Source: Cyanobium sp. ATX 6F1
GTDB taxonomy: Bacteria; Cyanobacteriota; Cyanobacteriia; PCC-6307; Cyanobiaceae
NCBI RefSeq assembly: GCF_024346315.1
Contig: NZ_JAGQCS010000012.1
Span: 1 to 61,744, forward strand
Direction of reading: 5' to 3'
Length of the DNA stretch: 61,744 nt
This document shows, one piece after another, positions 20,256-29,258 of the stretch. The notes under the pieces were generated by a model that was given only the letters and a program-made list of their open reading frames with translations, was not told the origin of the DNA and made no database searches. Positions within the stretch are counted from its first letter, which is position 1; each line of letters opens with the position of its first letter. The translations under genes were made by a program, and so were the position numbers.

Positions 20256-21118
20256 CGGCCCACCGGGGCAGCGCCCGGCTGGGGCGGGGCCAACCCAGGT
20301 TCACCCGGCTGCTCCCGGGCCAGCCCGGCCAGCCGCTCAACCACCTGCTCCTCCACCCATTCCTCCAGCAGTTCAGCGGCCATCTGCCGGCGGGTGGCCT
20401 CATCGAGGCTGGCGTCGGTCTGGCTCTCGAGGCGCACCACCAGCCACCAGGTCTCCACATGGAACGGCTCCAGCAGCGCCCCCACCGCAGCCGTGCGCAG
20501 TCGCTCCAGCAACTGGGGGTGGGCCTGGGACAGGGGAACGGGGCCGACGATGCCGCGGGACTCCTTCTCCGGGCCCTCGGCATAGCGGGCCGCCAGCTCA
20601 CTGAACTCGGCCTCGCCCTCGGCGATGCGCAGGTAGAGCTCCCGGGCCAGCCCCGCATCCCGCACGCGCAGCAGGCTGTAGACGATGCGATCGAGCTGGG
20701 GCTTGCGGCTCAAGAAGCGAGCTCCCGCCCGGGCCAGGAAACGTGCCTCCATGGCCCGCTGCAGTTGCAGGGGTTGCTCGGCCAGGGCGCGCAGATCCTC
20801 CTCACTGAGCAGGTTGGCGGCCAGGAAGCGGGCCAGGGCCTCAGGCTGCTCCAGGCCCCGCTCCCGCCGCACGGCCTCGAAGCGTTCCTGCCGCTCCTGC
20901 TCCTGCAGGGGAAAGCCCGCCGCCAGCTCGGCGAGCACCTGCTGCTTGAGCAGTGGCCGGAGCAGATTGTGGCGGGCCAGCTGTGACACCACGGCGGGGG
21001 TCAGCCACGGGTCGGAAGGCAAACGACCAAGGCGCGAATCAACCAAGGCTATGGGCGGGCGGTGGTGCGGACCGTTGTTGACGGATGGGTTGCTTAGGGT
21101 TCCACATTGAGCGTGCAC
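20252..21118 (-). CDS. Parvulin-type peptidylprolyl isomerase (PpiC/SurA-like)
   Basis: A 288-residue protein with an N-terminal SurA-like helical region (residues about 30-150) and a C-terminal PpiC rotamase domain (VYSLLRVRDAGLARELYLRIAEGEAEFSELAARYAEGP is its core, about residues 145-205), ending in a Pro/Gly-rich tail. There is no signal peptide, so it probably acts inside the cell. Its stop overlaps the exporter start (ATGA), so it is the first gene of a PPIase-exporter-HlyD operon, presumably keeping the exported protein competent for secretion. The start is a GTG at 21118, only 20 bp from divergent queE, and may lie further inside. Confidence 0.85.
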   Translation of the reverse strand: MHAQCGTLSNPSVNNGPHHRPPIALVDSRLGRLPSDPWLTPAVVSQLARHNLLRPLLKQQVLAELAAGFPLQEQERQERFEAVRRERGLEQPEALARFLAANLLSEEDLRALAEQPLQLQRAMEARFLARAGARFLSRKPQLDRIVYSLLRVRDAGLARELYLRIAEGEAEFSELAARYAEGPEKESRGIVGPVPLSQAHPQLLERLRTAAVGALLEPFHVETWWLVVRLESQTDASLDEATRRQMAAELLEEWVEEQVVERLAGLAREQPGEPGLAPPQPGAAPVGR

Positions 21119-21138
21119 GAGGCCACGTGGAGCGGCCC

Positions 21139-21807
21139 ATGGCTCTCGACCTTCCCGTCGTTGAAACCTTCCACTCCCTGCAGGGGGAGGGCCTCCACGC
21201 TGGCCGCAGCGCCTTCTTCATTCGGCTGGGGGGCTGCCGGGTGGGCTGCCACTGGTGTGACACCAAGCATTCCTGGCCCGAGGCGGTCCATCCCCGACGA
21301 ACCGTTGGTGCCCTGGCTGCTGAAGCCGAAGCCGCCGCCGCCACGGGCGCGGCCTTTGTGGTGATCACCGGCGGTGAGCCCCTGCACCATGACCTCACCA
21401 ACCTCTGCGCCGCCCTGCGGGCCGCCCGGGGCGGCGCAGAGGTCCCCCTGCCCCTGCACCTGGAGACCAGCGGCGTCGATCAGCTCAGCGGCCATTTCGA
21501 CTGGATCTGCCTCTCCCCCAAGCCCCACCAGCCCCCCACCAGGGAACTGCTCGCCGCCTGCGACGAGCTCAAGGTGGTGATCCACGGCCCGGAGGATCTG
21601 GTCTTTGCCGAAGCGATGGCCGCCGCCGCCCAGGACGCTCGCGGCTCTGATGCGCAGGGCCCTGGCGCCGCTGCCTCCAGAGCGCAGCTGCTGCTGCAAC
21701 CGGGCTGGGGGTGCCCCGAAGGCGCGGCCCTGGCGATCGAGCACGTGCGCCGCCATCCCACCTGGCGCCTCAGCCTGCAGAGCCACAAGTGGCTGAACGT
21801 GCGCTGA
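21139..21807 (+). CDS. queE: 7-carboxy-7-deazaguanine synthase (radical SAM)
   Basis: A 222-residue radical SAM enzyme of queuosine/7-deazapurine synthesis that converts 6-carboxytetrahydropterin to 7-carboxy-7-deazaguanine. The iron-sulfur motif is CRVGCHWC, preceded by the family sequence ETFHSLQGEGLHAGR and followed by VVITGGEPLHH. The ATG at 21139 gives the normal start. queC follows about 600 bp downstream on the same strand, with the ecotin gene inserted in opposite orientation between them. Confidence 0.95.
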   Translation: MALDLPVVETFHSLQGEGLHAGRSAFFIRLGGCRVGCHWCDTKHSWPEAVHPRRTVGALAAEAEAAAATGAAFVVITGGEPLHHDLTNLCAALRAARGGAEVPLPLHLETSGVDQLSGHFDWICLSPKPHQPPTRELLAACDELKVVIHGPEDLVFAEAMAAAAQDARGSDAQGPGAAASRAQLLLQPGWGCPEGAALAIEHVRRHPTWRLSLQSHKWLNVR

Positions 21808-21838
21808 GCGGCCCCGACCTGACGGCCCCGCTGCTGCC

Positions 21839-22366
21839 TCAGATCTCCTGGGCGCGGCGGGTCTCCTTTTCCGCCTTCCAGATCCGCCAGCGCAGCTCGT
21901 AGCCCTTCGGGGTGTAGACCACGACCGGCAGGCTGGCGTTGTAGGGCACCACGAAGGGCTTGCTGCCGGCGCTCACGAACTGGGGCCTGAGGGGCTCCCC
22001 GGGGGGGCAGGCCTTGCGGGTGGAGAGCATCGGGCCCACCTCCGTGAGCCGGAACAGGGTGTAACCCCAGCCGGGGATCGTCTCGGGCTTGAGCTTGCCG
22101 CCGAGGCGGTGCTGGTTGCAGTCGAGTGGCAGGGTCTTGCCAGCGATCAGCTGCACCCGCCAGTCGGCTGGATCCGCAGAAAAGGAGGGGTCCCTGGTGG
22201 GGGGGAGCAGGCCCGGCAACTGGATCACCCAGCGCAGCTCATCGGCCGCCGGGGCCGGATAGGGCTTGAGATCGAGCCGGGGGATCGCCCGGGCCGGCAG
22301 CGAGGCCGCGGCAAAGGCCGCCCCAAGGGCCACCACCAGCCCAGCCCTGACGCGCACCTGTCCCAT
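21839..22366 (-). CDS. eco: Ecotin-type serine protease inhibitor
   Basis: A 175-residue exported protein: a signal peptide (VRAGLVVALGAAFAAASLPARA) and then a domain matching ecotin along its length, including VIQLPG, LDCNQHRLGGKL, GWGYTLF, KACPPG, YNASLPVVVYTP and WRIWKAEKE. Both disulfide cysteines are present. Ecotins are periplasmic dimers that block trypsin-like serine proteases. The reactive-site loop reads STRKAC, so the P1 residue is Arg where E. coli ecotin has Met, suggesting a preference for Arg-cleaving proteases. The ATG at 22366 is chosen because it starts the signal peptide. The gene lies on the opposite strand between queE and queC. Confidence 0.92.
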   Translation of the reverse strand: MGQVRVRAGLVVALGAAFAAASLPARAIPRLDLKPYPAPAADELRWVIQLPGLLPPTRDPSFSADPADWRVQLIAGKTLPLDCNQHRLGGKLKPETIPGWGYTLFRLTEVGPMLSTRKACPPGEPLRPQFVSAGSKPFVVPYNASLPVVVYTPKGYELRWRIWKAEKETRRAQEI

Positions 22367-22418
22367 CGATCCTGGAATCCAACTGCCATGATCATGGCCG
22401 CCGCCAGCCCCAGCGCCG

Positions 22419-23114
22419 TTGGCCTCCGCGTTTCCAGCCTCCGGCGCCACAGCCGTGGCCCTGCTCTCGGGCGGCCTCGATTCGGCCACCGCCACGGCCC
22501 TGGCGATCGAGGCGGGGCAGCGGGTGATCGGGCTGTCCTTCGACTACGGCCAGCGCCACCGCCGCGAACTGGAGGCCGCCCGGGCCCTGGCCGAGCGCCT
22601 GGGTCTGGCGGAGCACCACACCATTGCTGTGAACCTGGCGGCCTGGGGCGGCTCCTCGCTCACCGATGCCGCCCTGGCGGTGCCCAGCGATGGGGTCGCC
22701 GACGGGGTGATCCCCTCCACCTACGTGCCTGGCCGCAACACCGTGTTCATCGCCCTGGGGCTGAGCCTGGCGGAAGCGCGCGGGGCCACGCGGCTGGTGC
22801 TGGGGGTCAACGCGATCGACTACTCCGGCTACCCCGATTGCCGGCCCGACTACCTCGACGCCTTCCAGACCCTGGCCGATCTGGCCACCAGGGCGGGCCG
22901 CGCCGGACACGGTGCCCGGCTCTGGGCCCCCCTGATTCACTGGAGCAAGACCGAGATCGTGCGCCAGGCCCTACGGCTCGGGGTTCCGATCGAGGTCACC
23001 TGGAGCTGCTACGCCGGCGGCGAGCTCCCCTGCGGCCGCTGCGACAGCTGCCGCATTCGCGACGCGGCCCTGATCGAAGCCGGGCGGCCCGATCTGGCCA
23101 GCCACCGGCCGTGA
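22419..23114 (+). CDS. queC: 7-cyano-7-deazaguanine synthase
   Basis: A 231-residue ATP-dependent enzyme that makes preQ0 from 7-carboxy-7-deazaguanine and ammonia. The PP-loop is [11 protein letters not shown], and the zinc site is CGRCDSCR together with the upstream Cys in TWSCYAGG. No ATG is available in frame: the frame opens at a TTG (22419) 28 bp after an in-frame stop, and a GTG at 22452 is the alternative. The stop overlaps the GTG start of pabB. Confidence 0.95.
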   Translation: MASAFPASGATAVALLSGGLDSATATALAIEAGQRVIGLSFDYGQRHRRELEAARALAERLGLAEHHTIAVNLAAWGGSSLTDAALAVPSDGVADGVIPSTYVPGRNTVFIALGLSLAEARGATRLVLGVNAIDYSGYPDCRPDYLDAFQTLADLATRAGRAGHGARLWAPLIHWSKTEIVRQALRLGVPIEVTWSCYAGGELPCGRCDSCRIRDAALIEAGRPDLASHRP

Positions 23115-24472
23115 GGCGGGAGCTGCCCTGGCGGGACCCCTGGGCGGTGGCGCTGGCCCTGGCGGCGGCCTTCGGCCAGGACGGGCTGGTGTGGCTCGAT
23201 GGCGATGGGTCCCCAGCTGGGCCGGCAGCGGCGGGAGGCGGAGCCGAACCGTTCGGGGCGGGCCTGAGTGCGCGCAGCATTCTGGCGGTGGCTCCGTTGG
23301 AGACCCTCTGCTGCCGGGGGCTGCCGGGGGAGCCCGGTGCCCACGATCCATTCGCGGCCCTCGAACGCATGGAGGCCCAGGGGGGCGATTGGCTCGGCTG
23401 GCTGGGTTACGAGGCGGGGGCCTGGGTGGAAGCCGGTGACCACTGGCAGCGCCCGGCGATGGCCACCCTCTGGGCCGGCCGCTACGACCACCTGCTGCAC
23501 ATCAACCTGAAGGAGCGGCAGCTCTGGCTGGAGGGCTGCGGAACCGAGCGGCTGGCGACGATCGCCGCCGTGGTGGAGGCCCTCCCGGAGGGCGCCGGGG
23601 CGCCCACCGCCGGCGATCCGGCAGCGATCCCGATCTCCACCTGGCACTGGCACACCGACGCCGGCGGCTTCGCGGCCCAGGTGGAGCAGCTCCAGGCCTG
23701 GATCGCCGCCGGGGATCTGTTCCAGGCCAACCTCACGGCCTGCTGCGAGACCACCCTGGCGGCGGAAACCGACCTGCTGGCCCTCTACGGGCGCCTGCGC
23801 CGCGCCTGCCCGGCGCCGTTCTCGGGCCTGGCGATCGCCAATGGCGCGGCCCAAGGGGAAGCGGTGCTCTCCGCCTCGCCTGAGCGCTTCCTGCGGCTGA
23901 GCGCCGATGGCCAGGTGGAAACCCGGCCGATCAAAGGCACCCGCCCCCGCCGGGCCGACCCCGAGGCCGATGCCCGCGAGGCCGCCGAACTGATCACCAG
24001 CCCCAAGGACCGTGCCGAGAACGTGATGATCGTGGATCTGCTGCGCAATGACCTTGGGCGGGTGTGTGTGGCGGGGAGCATCAGCGTGCCCCAGCTGGTG
24101 GGGCTGGAGAGCTACCGCCAGGTGCATCACCTCACCTCGGTGGTGGAGGGGCGGCTGCGGCCGGGGCTGGGGGTGGTGGATCTGCTGCGGGCCTGCTGGC
24201 CCGGGGGCTCGATCAGTGGCGCCCCCAAGGTGCGGGCCTGCCGGCGTCTGAACGCGCTGGAGCCCGTGCCCCGGGGCCCCTATTGCGGCAGCCTGTTTCA
24301 CCTGGCCCCTGGCGGCGCCTTCGATGGCAACATCCTGATCCGCAGCCTGCTGATCAACGGCCGCCAACTGCGGGTGCATGCCGGCTGCGGCATCGTCGCC
24401 GACTCCGATCCGGCCGGGGAGGCCGAGGAAATGGGCTGGAAGATCCAGCCGCTGCTGGAGGCCCTGACATGA
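23111..24472 (+). CDS. pabB: Aminodeoxychorismate synthase component I
   Basis: A 453-residue chorismate-using enzyme for p-aminobenzoate and folate synthesis. The C-terminal half carries the anthranilate synthase/PabB signatures [17 protein letters not shown] and GGSISGAPK. The neighbouring pabC, overlapping by 4 bases, argues for PabB rather than TrpE. The start is a GTG overlapping the queC stop. No glutaminase subunit gene is present here. Confidence 0.88.
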   Translation: MRRELPWRDPWAVALALAAAFGQDGLVWLDGDGSPAGPAAAGGGAEPFGAGLSARSILAVAPLETLCCRGLPGEPGAHDPFAALERMEAQGGDWLGWLGYEAGAWVEAGDHWQRPAMATLWAGRYDHLLHINLKERQLWLEGCGTERLATIAAVVEALPEGAGAPTAGDPAAIPISTWHWHTDAGGFAAQVEQLQAWIAAGDLFQANLTACCETTLAAETDLLALYGRLRRACPAPFSGLAIANGAAQGEAVLSASPERFLRLSADGQVETRPIKGTRPRRADPEADAREAAELITSPKDRAENVMIVDLLRNDLGRVCVAGSISVPQLVGLESYRQVHHLTSVVEGRLRPGLGVVDLLRACWPGGSISGAPKVRACRRLNALEPVPRGPYCGSLFHLAPGGAFDGNILIRSLLINGRQLRVHAGCGIVADSDPAGEAEEMGWKIQPLLEALT

Positions 24473-25323
24473 ACGCGATCGCCTGGATCGGCGATCCCGC
24501 TGGCGGTCCCCAATCGGGCCTTTGGGGGGCGCCCGGCGCCCTGAGCCTGCCACTGGATGACCGGGGCCTGGGCCTGGCCGATGGCCTGTTTGAAACGGTG
24601 CGGGTGGAGAACGGCCAGGCCCTGCTGCTGGCGGAGCACCTGGAGCGCTGGGATCGCGCCGCCGCCCTGCTGGCGATGGCAGCGCCACCGGCCAGCGCCG
24701 CGGTGCGGGCGCTGCTATCGGAAGCCGTGGGCCGCTGCGGCCAGGGCGATGGTGCCCTGCGGCTCAACTGGAGCCGGGGGGCGGCCGCCGGGCGGGGGAT
24801 TGATTTACCCAGCATCGGCGCCACACCATCACCCGCTGCCGGCCATCGCTTCTGGCTGCAATTCAGCCCCGGCGCGGCTTGCTTCCAGCCGGTATCGGTA
24901 CTGATCAGTCGCCTGGAGCGCCGTAACGCCTCAAGCCAGCTGAGCGGTTGCAAGACCTTTGCCTATGGGCCCGCGATCCAGGCCCGCCGTGAAGCGCGCT
25001 CAGCCGGCGCCGAGGACGCCCTGTTGCTCAGCACGGCCGGTGGGCTCTGCTGCGGCACCGCCGCCAACCTGCTGGTCCGGCGCAACGGAGGCTGGTGGAC
25101 GCCACCCCTGGCCAGCGGCTGCCTACCGGGGGTGATGCGCGGCCGGGCCCTGGCCCTGGGGCTGGCCAGGGAGGGCGAACTGAACGCCGAGGACCTGGTG
25201 GGCGCCGAAGCCGCGCTGCTGATCAACAGCCTCGGCTGCCGGCCGATCACGGCCGTCGATGGGGCACCCATGGCGTTTCTCAGCCCCACGGAGGCCGAGA
25301 CCTTCTGGCGTCAGTTGTCGTAA
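24469..25323 (+). CDS. pabC: Aminodeoxychorismate lyase (fold-type IV PLP enzyme)
   Basis: A 284-residue PLP enzyme that would release pyruvate from aminodeoxychorismate to give p-aminobenzoate. Class IV aminotransferase features are LDDRGLGLADGLFETVR, the PLP lysine in SGCKTFAYG, and LLLSTAGGLCCGTAANLLV. The ATG overlaps the pabB stop. Branched-chain or D-amino-acid aminotransferases share the fold; the pabB partner decides the call. Confidence 0.88.
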   Translation: MNAIAWIGDPAGGPQSGLWGAPGALSLPLDDRGLGLADGLFETVRVENGQALLLAEHLERWDRAAALLAMAAPPASAAVRALLSEAVGRCGQGDGALRLNWSRGAAAGRGIDLPSIGATPSPAAGHRFWLQFSPGAACFQPVSVLISRLERRNASSQLSGCKTFAYGPAIQARREARSAGAEDALLLSTAGGLCCGTAANLLVRRNGGWWTPPLASGCLPGVMRGRALALGLAREGELNAEDLVGAEAALLINSLGCRPITAVDGAPMAFLSPTEAETFWRQLS

Positions 25324-25350
25324 CTCCACAACGGCTTGAGCTGGGACGAC

Positions 25351-26070
25351 TCAGACCTTGAGGAAGCGGTTCACCACCTCCTGACTGAGCTCTTCGGTGG
25401 GGCCACTGGCCACCATCCCCCCCCGCTGCATGGCATAGAACCAGTCAGCCTGCTCCACGAAATTGACGTGCTGCTCCACCAGCAGGACGCTGATTCCCGT
25501 GGTCTTGATGATCCGCTTGACCGCGCGCTCGATGTCGAGAATCACGGACGGCTGAATGCCCTCGGTGGGTTCATCGAGCAGCAGCAGTCGAGGCTTGCCC
25601 AGAAGGGCACGGGCGATGGCGAGTTGCTGCTGCTGTCCGCCGCTGAGATCGCCGCCGCGACGGTTGAGGAACTTCTCGAGAACCGGGAACAGCTCGTAGA
25701 CCACAGGATCGATGTGGCGGTTCTTCTGCAACCCCCCCGGCAGAGCCTCCAGACCCAGCAGAAGGTTCTCGCGCACCGTGAGCTGGGGAATGATCTCCCG
25801 GCCCTGGGGCACGTAGCCGATACCGCTGCGGGCCCGCTGATGGGGCGGCAGGGCGGAGACGTCTCGATCCTCGAGCTCAACGGCTCCACTGCGCTGCCGC
25901 AGCAACCCGATCACGGTCTTGAGCAGGGTGGTTTTACCGACACCGTTCCTGCCGATCAGACAGACCATCTGGCCTGGTTTGACGGTGATGTCGACATCCC
26001 TGAGGATATGGCTGTCACCGTAGTAGACGTTGAGGCCGCGAACCTGCAGCACCGCATCCGTGGTGGTCAT
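25351..26070 (-). CDS. urtE: Urea ABC transporter ATPase UrtE
   Basis: A 239-residue LivF-type ATPase that powers urea import. Walker A GRNGVGKTT, signature LSGGQQQQ, Walker B LLLLDEPTEGI and VEQHV are all present. It is the last gene of urtABCDE and overlaps urtD by 4 bases, which is usual for this operon. Confidence 0.95.
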   Translation of the reverse strand: MTTTDAVLQVRGLNVYYGDSHILRDVDITVKPGQMVCLIGRNGVGKTTLLKTVIGLLRQRSGAVELEDRDVSALPPHQRARSGIGYVPQGREIIPQLTVRENLLLGLEALPGGLQKNRHIDPVVYELFPVLEKFLNRRGGDLSGGQQQQLAIARALLGKPRLLLLDEPTEGIQPSVILDIERAVKRIIKTTGISVLLVEQHVNFVEQADWFYAMQRGGMVASGPTEELSQEVVNRFLKV

Positions 26071-26840
26071 GCGTCGTCCTCCATCGAAATGCCCAAGTAG
26101 ACCTCGATCACCTTTGGATTCTTCTCGACTTGATCCATGGGCCCCTCACACAGCACATGGCCCTCATGCAGCACCGTGACCTGGGAGTCGAGATCGCGGA
26201 TGAACTCCATGTCGTGCTCAATGACCAGCACGGTGTGATCACCGGAGAGCTGCTTGAGCAGATCAGCGGTGCGGCGGGTTTCCTCATCGGTGAGGCCGGC
26301 CACGGGCTCATCGACCAACAACAGATCGGGGTCCTGGGCCAGCAGCATGGCGATCTCCAACCACTGTTTCTGGCCATGGGACAACCCACCCGCCGGCACG
26401 TTGGCCTGGGCCTCCAGATCCACCACCGCCAGCAGCTGCTGCACCCGCTCCCGAGCCTTGGAATCGAGAGAGCCGAAGAGGAGATCGATTGGGGAATTGC
26501 GGTGGCTCACCGCCAGCTCGAGGTTCCGGCGTGGCGAAAGGTTCTGATACACCCGCGGCGTCTGGAATTTGCGGCCGACCCCCAGCCGTGCGATCTGGTG
26601 CTCCGTGGTGCCCACCAGGGATTTCCCCCGGAAGACCACATCCCCCTTGGTGGGCCTCACCTTGCCGGTGATCACATCGAGGAAGGTGGTCTTGCCGGCA
26701 CCATTCGGACCGATCACCGCCCGCAGCTCGCCGGGTGCCAGCTGCAGATTGAGATCGTTGAGGGCCCAGAAACCATCGAAGCTGACGCTCACCGAGCGCA
26801 GTTCCAGCAGCGGACTCACGCCGGTGGACGGGGTGCTCAT
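26067..26840 (-). CDS. urtD: Urea ABC transporter ATPase UrtD
   Basis: A 257-residue LivG-type ATPase. Walker A GPNGAGKTT, signature LSHGQKQW, Walker B LLLVDEPVAGL and the H-loop IEHDM are visible. The ATG at 26840 overlaps the urtC stop; the longer open frame upstream is a shadow of urtC. It pairs with UrtE on the cytoplasmic face of UrtBC. Confidence 0.95.
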   Translation of the reverse strand: MSTPSTGVSPLLELRSVSVSFDGFWALNDLNLQLAPGELRAVIGPNGAGKTTFLDVITGKVRPTKGDVVFRGKSLVGTTEHQIARLGVGRKFQTPRVYQNLSPRRNLELAVSHRNSPIDLLFGSLDSKARERVQQLLAVVDLEAQANVPAGGLSHGQKQWLEIAMLLAQDPDLLLVDEPVAGLTDEETRRTADLLKQLSGDHTVLVIEHDMEFIRDLDSQVTVLHEGHVLCEGPMDQVEKNPKVIEVYLGISMEDDA

Positions 26841-27994
26841 GGCTCGACTCCTCGGGTGGACGGCGGGGTGAGTTCGGCGGCCTCGGCCTGCACGACGGGA
26901 TCGAGATCCAAGGCGGGATAGGTGGGCGCCAGGGGCGGCCAACCGAGCATCGCCTGGAGCTGGCGCACTCCGCCCTGGCGCCACCAGCCCACCAGGCCAT
27001 CGGGCAGGGCGGTGACCACCAGCAGGAACAGACCCCCCTGGATGAACAGCCAGGTTTCGGGCAGCTGCTCACTGATCAGGCTCTTGGCATAGTTGATCAG
27101 CACGGCCCCGAGCACAGCCCCGATCAGGGTGCCCCGTCCGCCCACCGCCACCCAGATCACCATCTCGATCGAGAACGGCACCGCCATGAACTGGGGGCTG
27201 ACGATGCCGGATTGGACGGTGTAGAGCGCTCCGCTCACCCCGGCCAGGGCTCCGGCCACGGCGAAGACGAGGGTCTTGTAGGCGGTGGGGTTGTAGCCCG
27301 TGTAGCGAAGCCTGGGCTCATCATCTCGGATCGCCACCAGGGCATCACCGAAGCGGCCGCTGGTGAGCCAGCGGCAAAGGAACCAGGCCGCCACGGTCAG
27401 CACCACGGTGAGCAGGAACAGGCTGCGCTGCATGGCATCGGAGCCGACCAACTCGCCGAAGATCCGCGCGGTGTCGGTCTTGAGGCCGTTGGTGCCGTTG
27501 ATCAGCTTCTGTTGGCCGTTGAAAAAGTTGAAGAAGACCAGCAGGGCCGCCTGGGTGAGGATCGAGAAGTAGACCCCCTTGATCCGGTTGCGGAACACCA
27601 GAAAGCCGAGCAGGCCAGCCACCAGGGCAGGGATCACCCAGATCGCCAGAAACGTGAACACCGGCGAGGTGAAGGGCTGCCAGAAGGTCGGCAGCTCCTT
27701 GACGCCGTAGAGGCCGAAGAACTCCGGCAACTGGCCGGGCTCGAGGCTGTCGAGCTGCAGGTACATGCCGATGGCATAACCACCGATGGCGAAGAAGATC
27801 CCCTGGCCGAGGCTGAGCAGGCCGGTGAAGCCCCAGATCAGATCAATGCCCAGGGCGACGATGCCCAGCGAGAGAAACCGACCGAGCAGGTTGAGCCGGA
27901 AGGGGGGCAGTAGCACCGGCAGGATCAGGGCCGCGGCCACGATCAGCACCCAGGGCAACAGGCGACGCCAGAGGGGAGCAGCGGTGGGCGCCAT
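26837..27994 (-). CDS. urtC: Urea ABC transporter permease UrtC
   Basis: A 385-residue LivM-type permease with about nine hydrophobic segments and the family motif GRFGDALVAIRDDEPRLRYTG in the cytoplasmic loop that contacts the ATPases. UrtC forms the membrane channel with UrtB. The start lies 3 bp downstream of the urtB stop on the minus strand. Confidence 0.95.
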   Translation of the reverse strand: MAPTAAPLWRRLLPWVLIVAAALILPVLLPPFRLNLLGRFLSLGIVALGIDLIWGFTGLLSLGQGIFFAIGGYAIGMYLQLDSLEPGQLPEFFGLYGVKELPTFWQPFTSPVFTFLAIWVIPALVAGLLGFLVFRNRIKGVYFSILTQAALLVFFNFFNGQQKLINGTNGLKTDTARIFGELVGSDAMQRSLFLLTVVLTVAAWFLCRWLTSGRFGDALVAIRDDEPRLRYTGYNPTAYKTLVFAVAGALAGVSGALYTVQSGIVSPQFMAVPFSIEMVIWVAVGGRGTLIGAVLGAVLINYAKSLISEQLPETWLFIQGGLFLLVVTALPDGLVGWWRQGGVRQLQAMLGWPPLAPTYPALDLDPVVQAEAAELTPPSTRGVEP

Positions 27995-27997
27995 GGC

Positions 27998-29155
27998 TCA
28001 GGCCTCCACCATGCGGCCCTTGGGCGGGAAGATCCCCGCCGGGCGGAACTGCAGGAAGACCACGATGATCGCAAACACGAGCACCTTGGCCATCGAGGTG
28101 GTGGCGAAGAAGGTGATCAGCTCGTTGAGGCCGCCGGGCATGGCAGGCCAGACCAGAAGCAACGAACCGGAACCGACCACATAACTCAGCACACCGATGG
28201 CGAGGGCCGCCACCACCGTGCCCATGAGCTTGCCCACCCCTCCGAGCACCACGACCATGAAGCAGTCGACGATGTAATTGCCTCCGAGGTTGGGGCCCAC
28301 CGATCCCAGCAGGGTGACGGCGACACCAGCCACACCGGCCAGACCGGAGCCGACCAGGAAGGTGAGCGCATCCACCTTCTGGGTGGGGATGCCGAGGCAA
28401 TCGCTCATCGGCCGGTTCTGGGTGACCGAGCGGATGCGGATGCCCCAGACGCTCTTCTGCAGGAACCAGGTGACCGCCACCAGGGCGGCGATGGTGAGGG
28501 CGATGATGAACAGGCGCGCAGTCGGCATGTTCACGGCCCCCACGTCGATGGAACCGCGCAGCCAGCTGGGCGCGGTGACATCGAGGTTGCGGGCGCTGAA
28601 CCAGGGTTCATCAAGGGCCCGCTGCTGTCCGAGGACGGCGGCCACGGCGATCCCCACCAGGCCGGCGACGAGCCAGTTGCCCACGGCGAGGATCGGGGTC
28701 CAGCGCTGTTGCCACCAGGCCTTGGGGGTGAGGCGAGGCAGCAGCAGACCGAGGGCCACCGCCAGCACCAGGCCGATGGCGAAGGCACTCGAGACCGAGC
28801 GCACAAACTGCTGCAGGATCAGGCTCACCCCCCAGGTGGCCAGCAGGGTTTCCAGGGGCCGCCCGTAGAGCCTGCGGATCACGGTCTTCTCCAGCAGCAG
28901 ACCGGCCAGACCACTGACCAGGAAGGCGATCGGAATGGCAATCAAGATGTAAATCGGGAACAGCGCTTCCGGCACGGCGGCCTTGAAGATGTTCTGCACC
29001 ACATAGGTGGTGTAGGCCCCGATCATCATCAACTCGCCATGGGCCATGTTGATGACGCCCATCAGCCCGAAGACCACGGCCAGTCCGAGTGCGGCGAGCA
29101 CCAGCACCGAGCCGATGGCCAGGCCGTTGAACAGTGTTTCGTAGAGAAGATCCAT
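27998..29155 (-). CDS. urtB: Urea ABC transporter permease UrtB
   Basis: A 385-residue LivH-type permease with many hydrophobic helices and landmarks such as GLMGVINMAHGELMMIGAY and the coupling loop VWGIRIRSVTQNRPMS. The ATG at 29155 matches the family start (MDLLYETLFNGL). It follows urtA after 103 bp containing a terminator-like hairpin, so it is probably expressed at a lower level than the binding protein. Confidence 0.95.
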   Translation of the reverse strand: MDLLYETLFNGLAIGSVLVLAALGLAVVFGLMGVINMAHGELMMIGAYTTYVVQNIFKAAVPEALFPIYILIAIPIAFLVSGLAGLLLEKTVIRRLYGRPLETLLATWGVSLILQQFVRSVSSAFAIGLVLAVALGLLLPRLTPKAWWQQRWTPILAVGNWLVAGLVGIAVAAVLGQQRALDEPWFSARNLDVTAPSWLRGSIDVGAVNMPTARLFIIALTIAALVAVTWFLQKSVWGIRIRSVTQNRPMSDCLGIPTQKVDALTFLVGSGLAGVAGVAVTLLGSVGPNLGGNYIVDCFMVVVLGGVGKLMGTVVAALAIGVLSYVVGSGSLLLVWPAMPGGLNELITFFATTSMAKVLVFAIIVVFLQFRPAGIFPPKGRMVEA

Positions 29156-29209
29156 GGCGTCCCGGCGGAACCGGGCAAGGTGAACGGTCAGCCCAGAAAG
29201 CCAGGCACG

Positions 29210-29236
29210 AAAAGAGGGGAGATTCCTCCCCCCTCT
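29210..29236 (-). terminator. Terminator-like hairpin between urtA and urtB
   Basis: On the minus strand AGAGGGGGG pairs with CTCCCCTCT (9 pairs including one G-T) around a 6-base loop, and TTT follows. It lies 22 bp after the urtA stop. It looks like an intrinsic terminator that lets part of the transcription continue, giving more binding protein UrtA than membrane components. Confidence 0.7.
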
Positions 29237-29258
29237 GAGGTCGATGGCCTGACGGCGA

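Noticed and set aside
17967-20585. 872-codon open frame on the plus strand opposite the ABC exporter
   Set aside because: It is a high-GC shadow: the translation is Gln/His/Gly-rich low complexity, and the opposite strand encodes a complete exporter with all ABC motifs.
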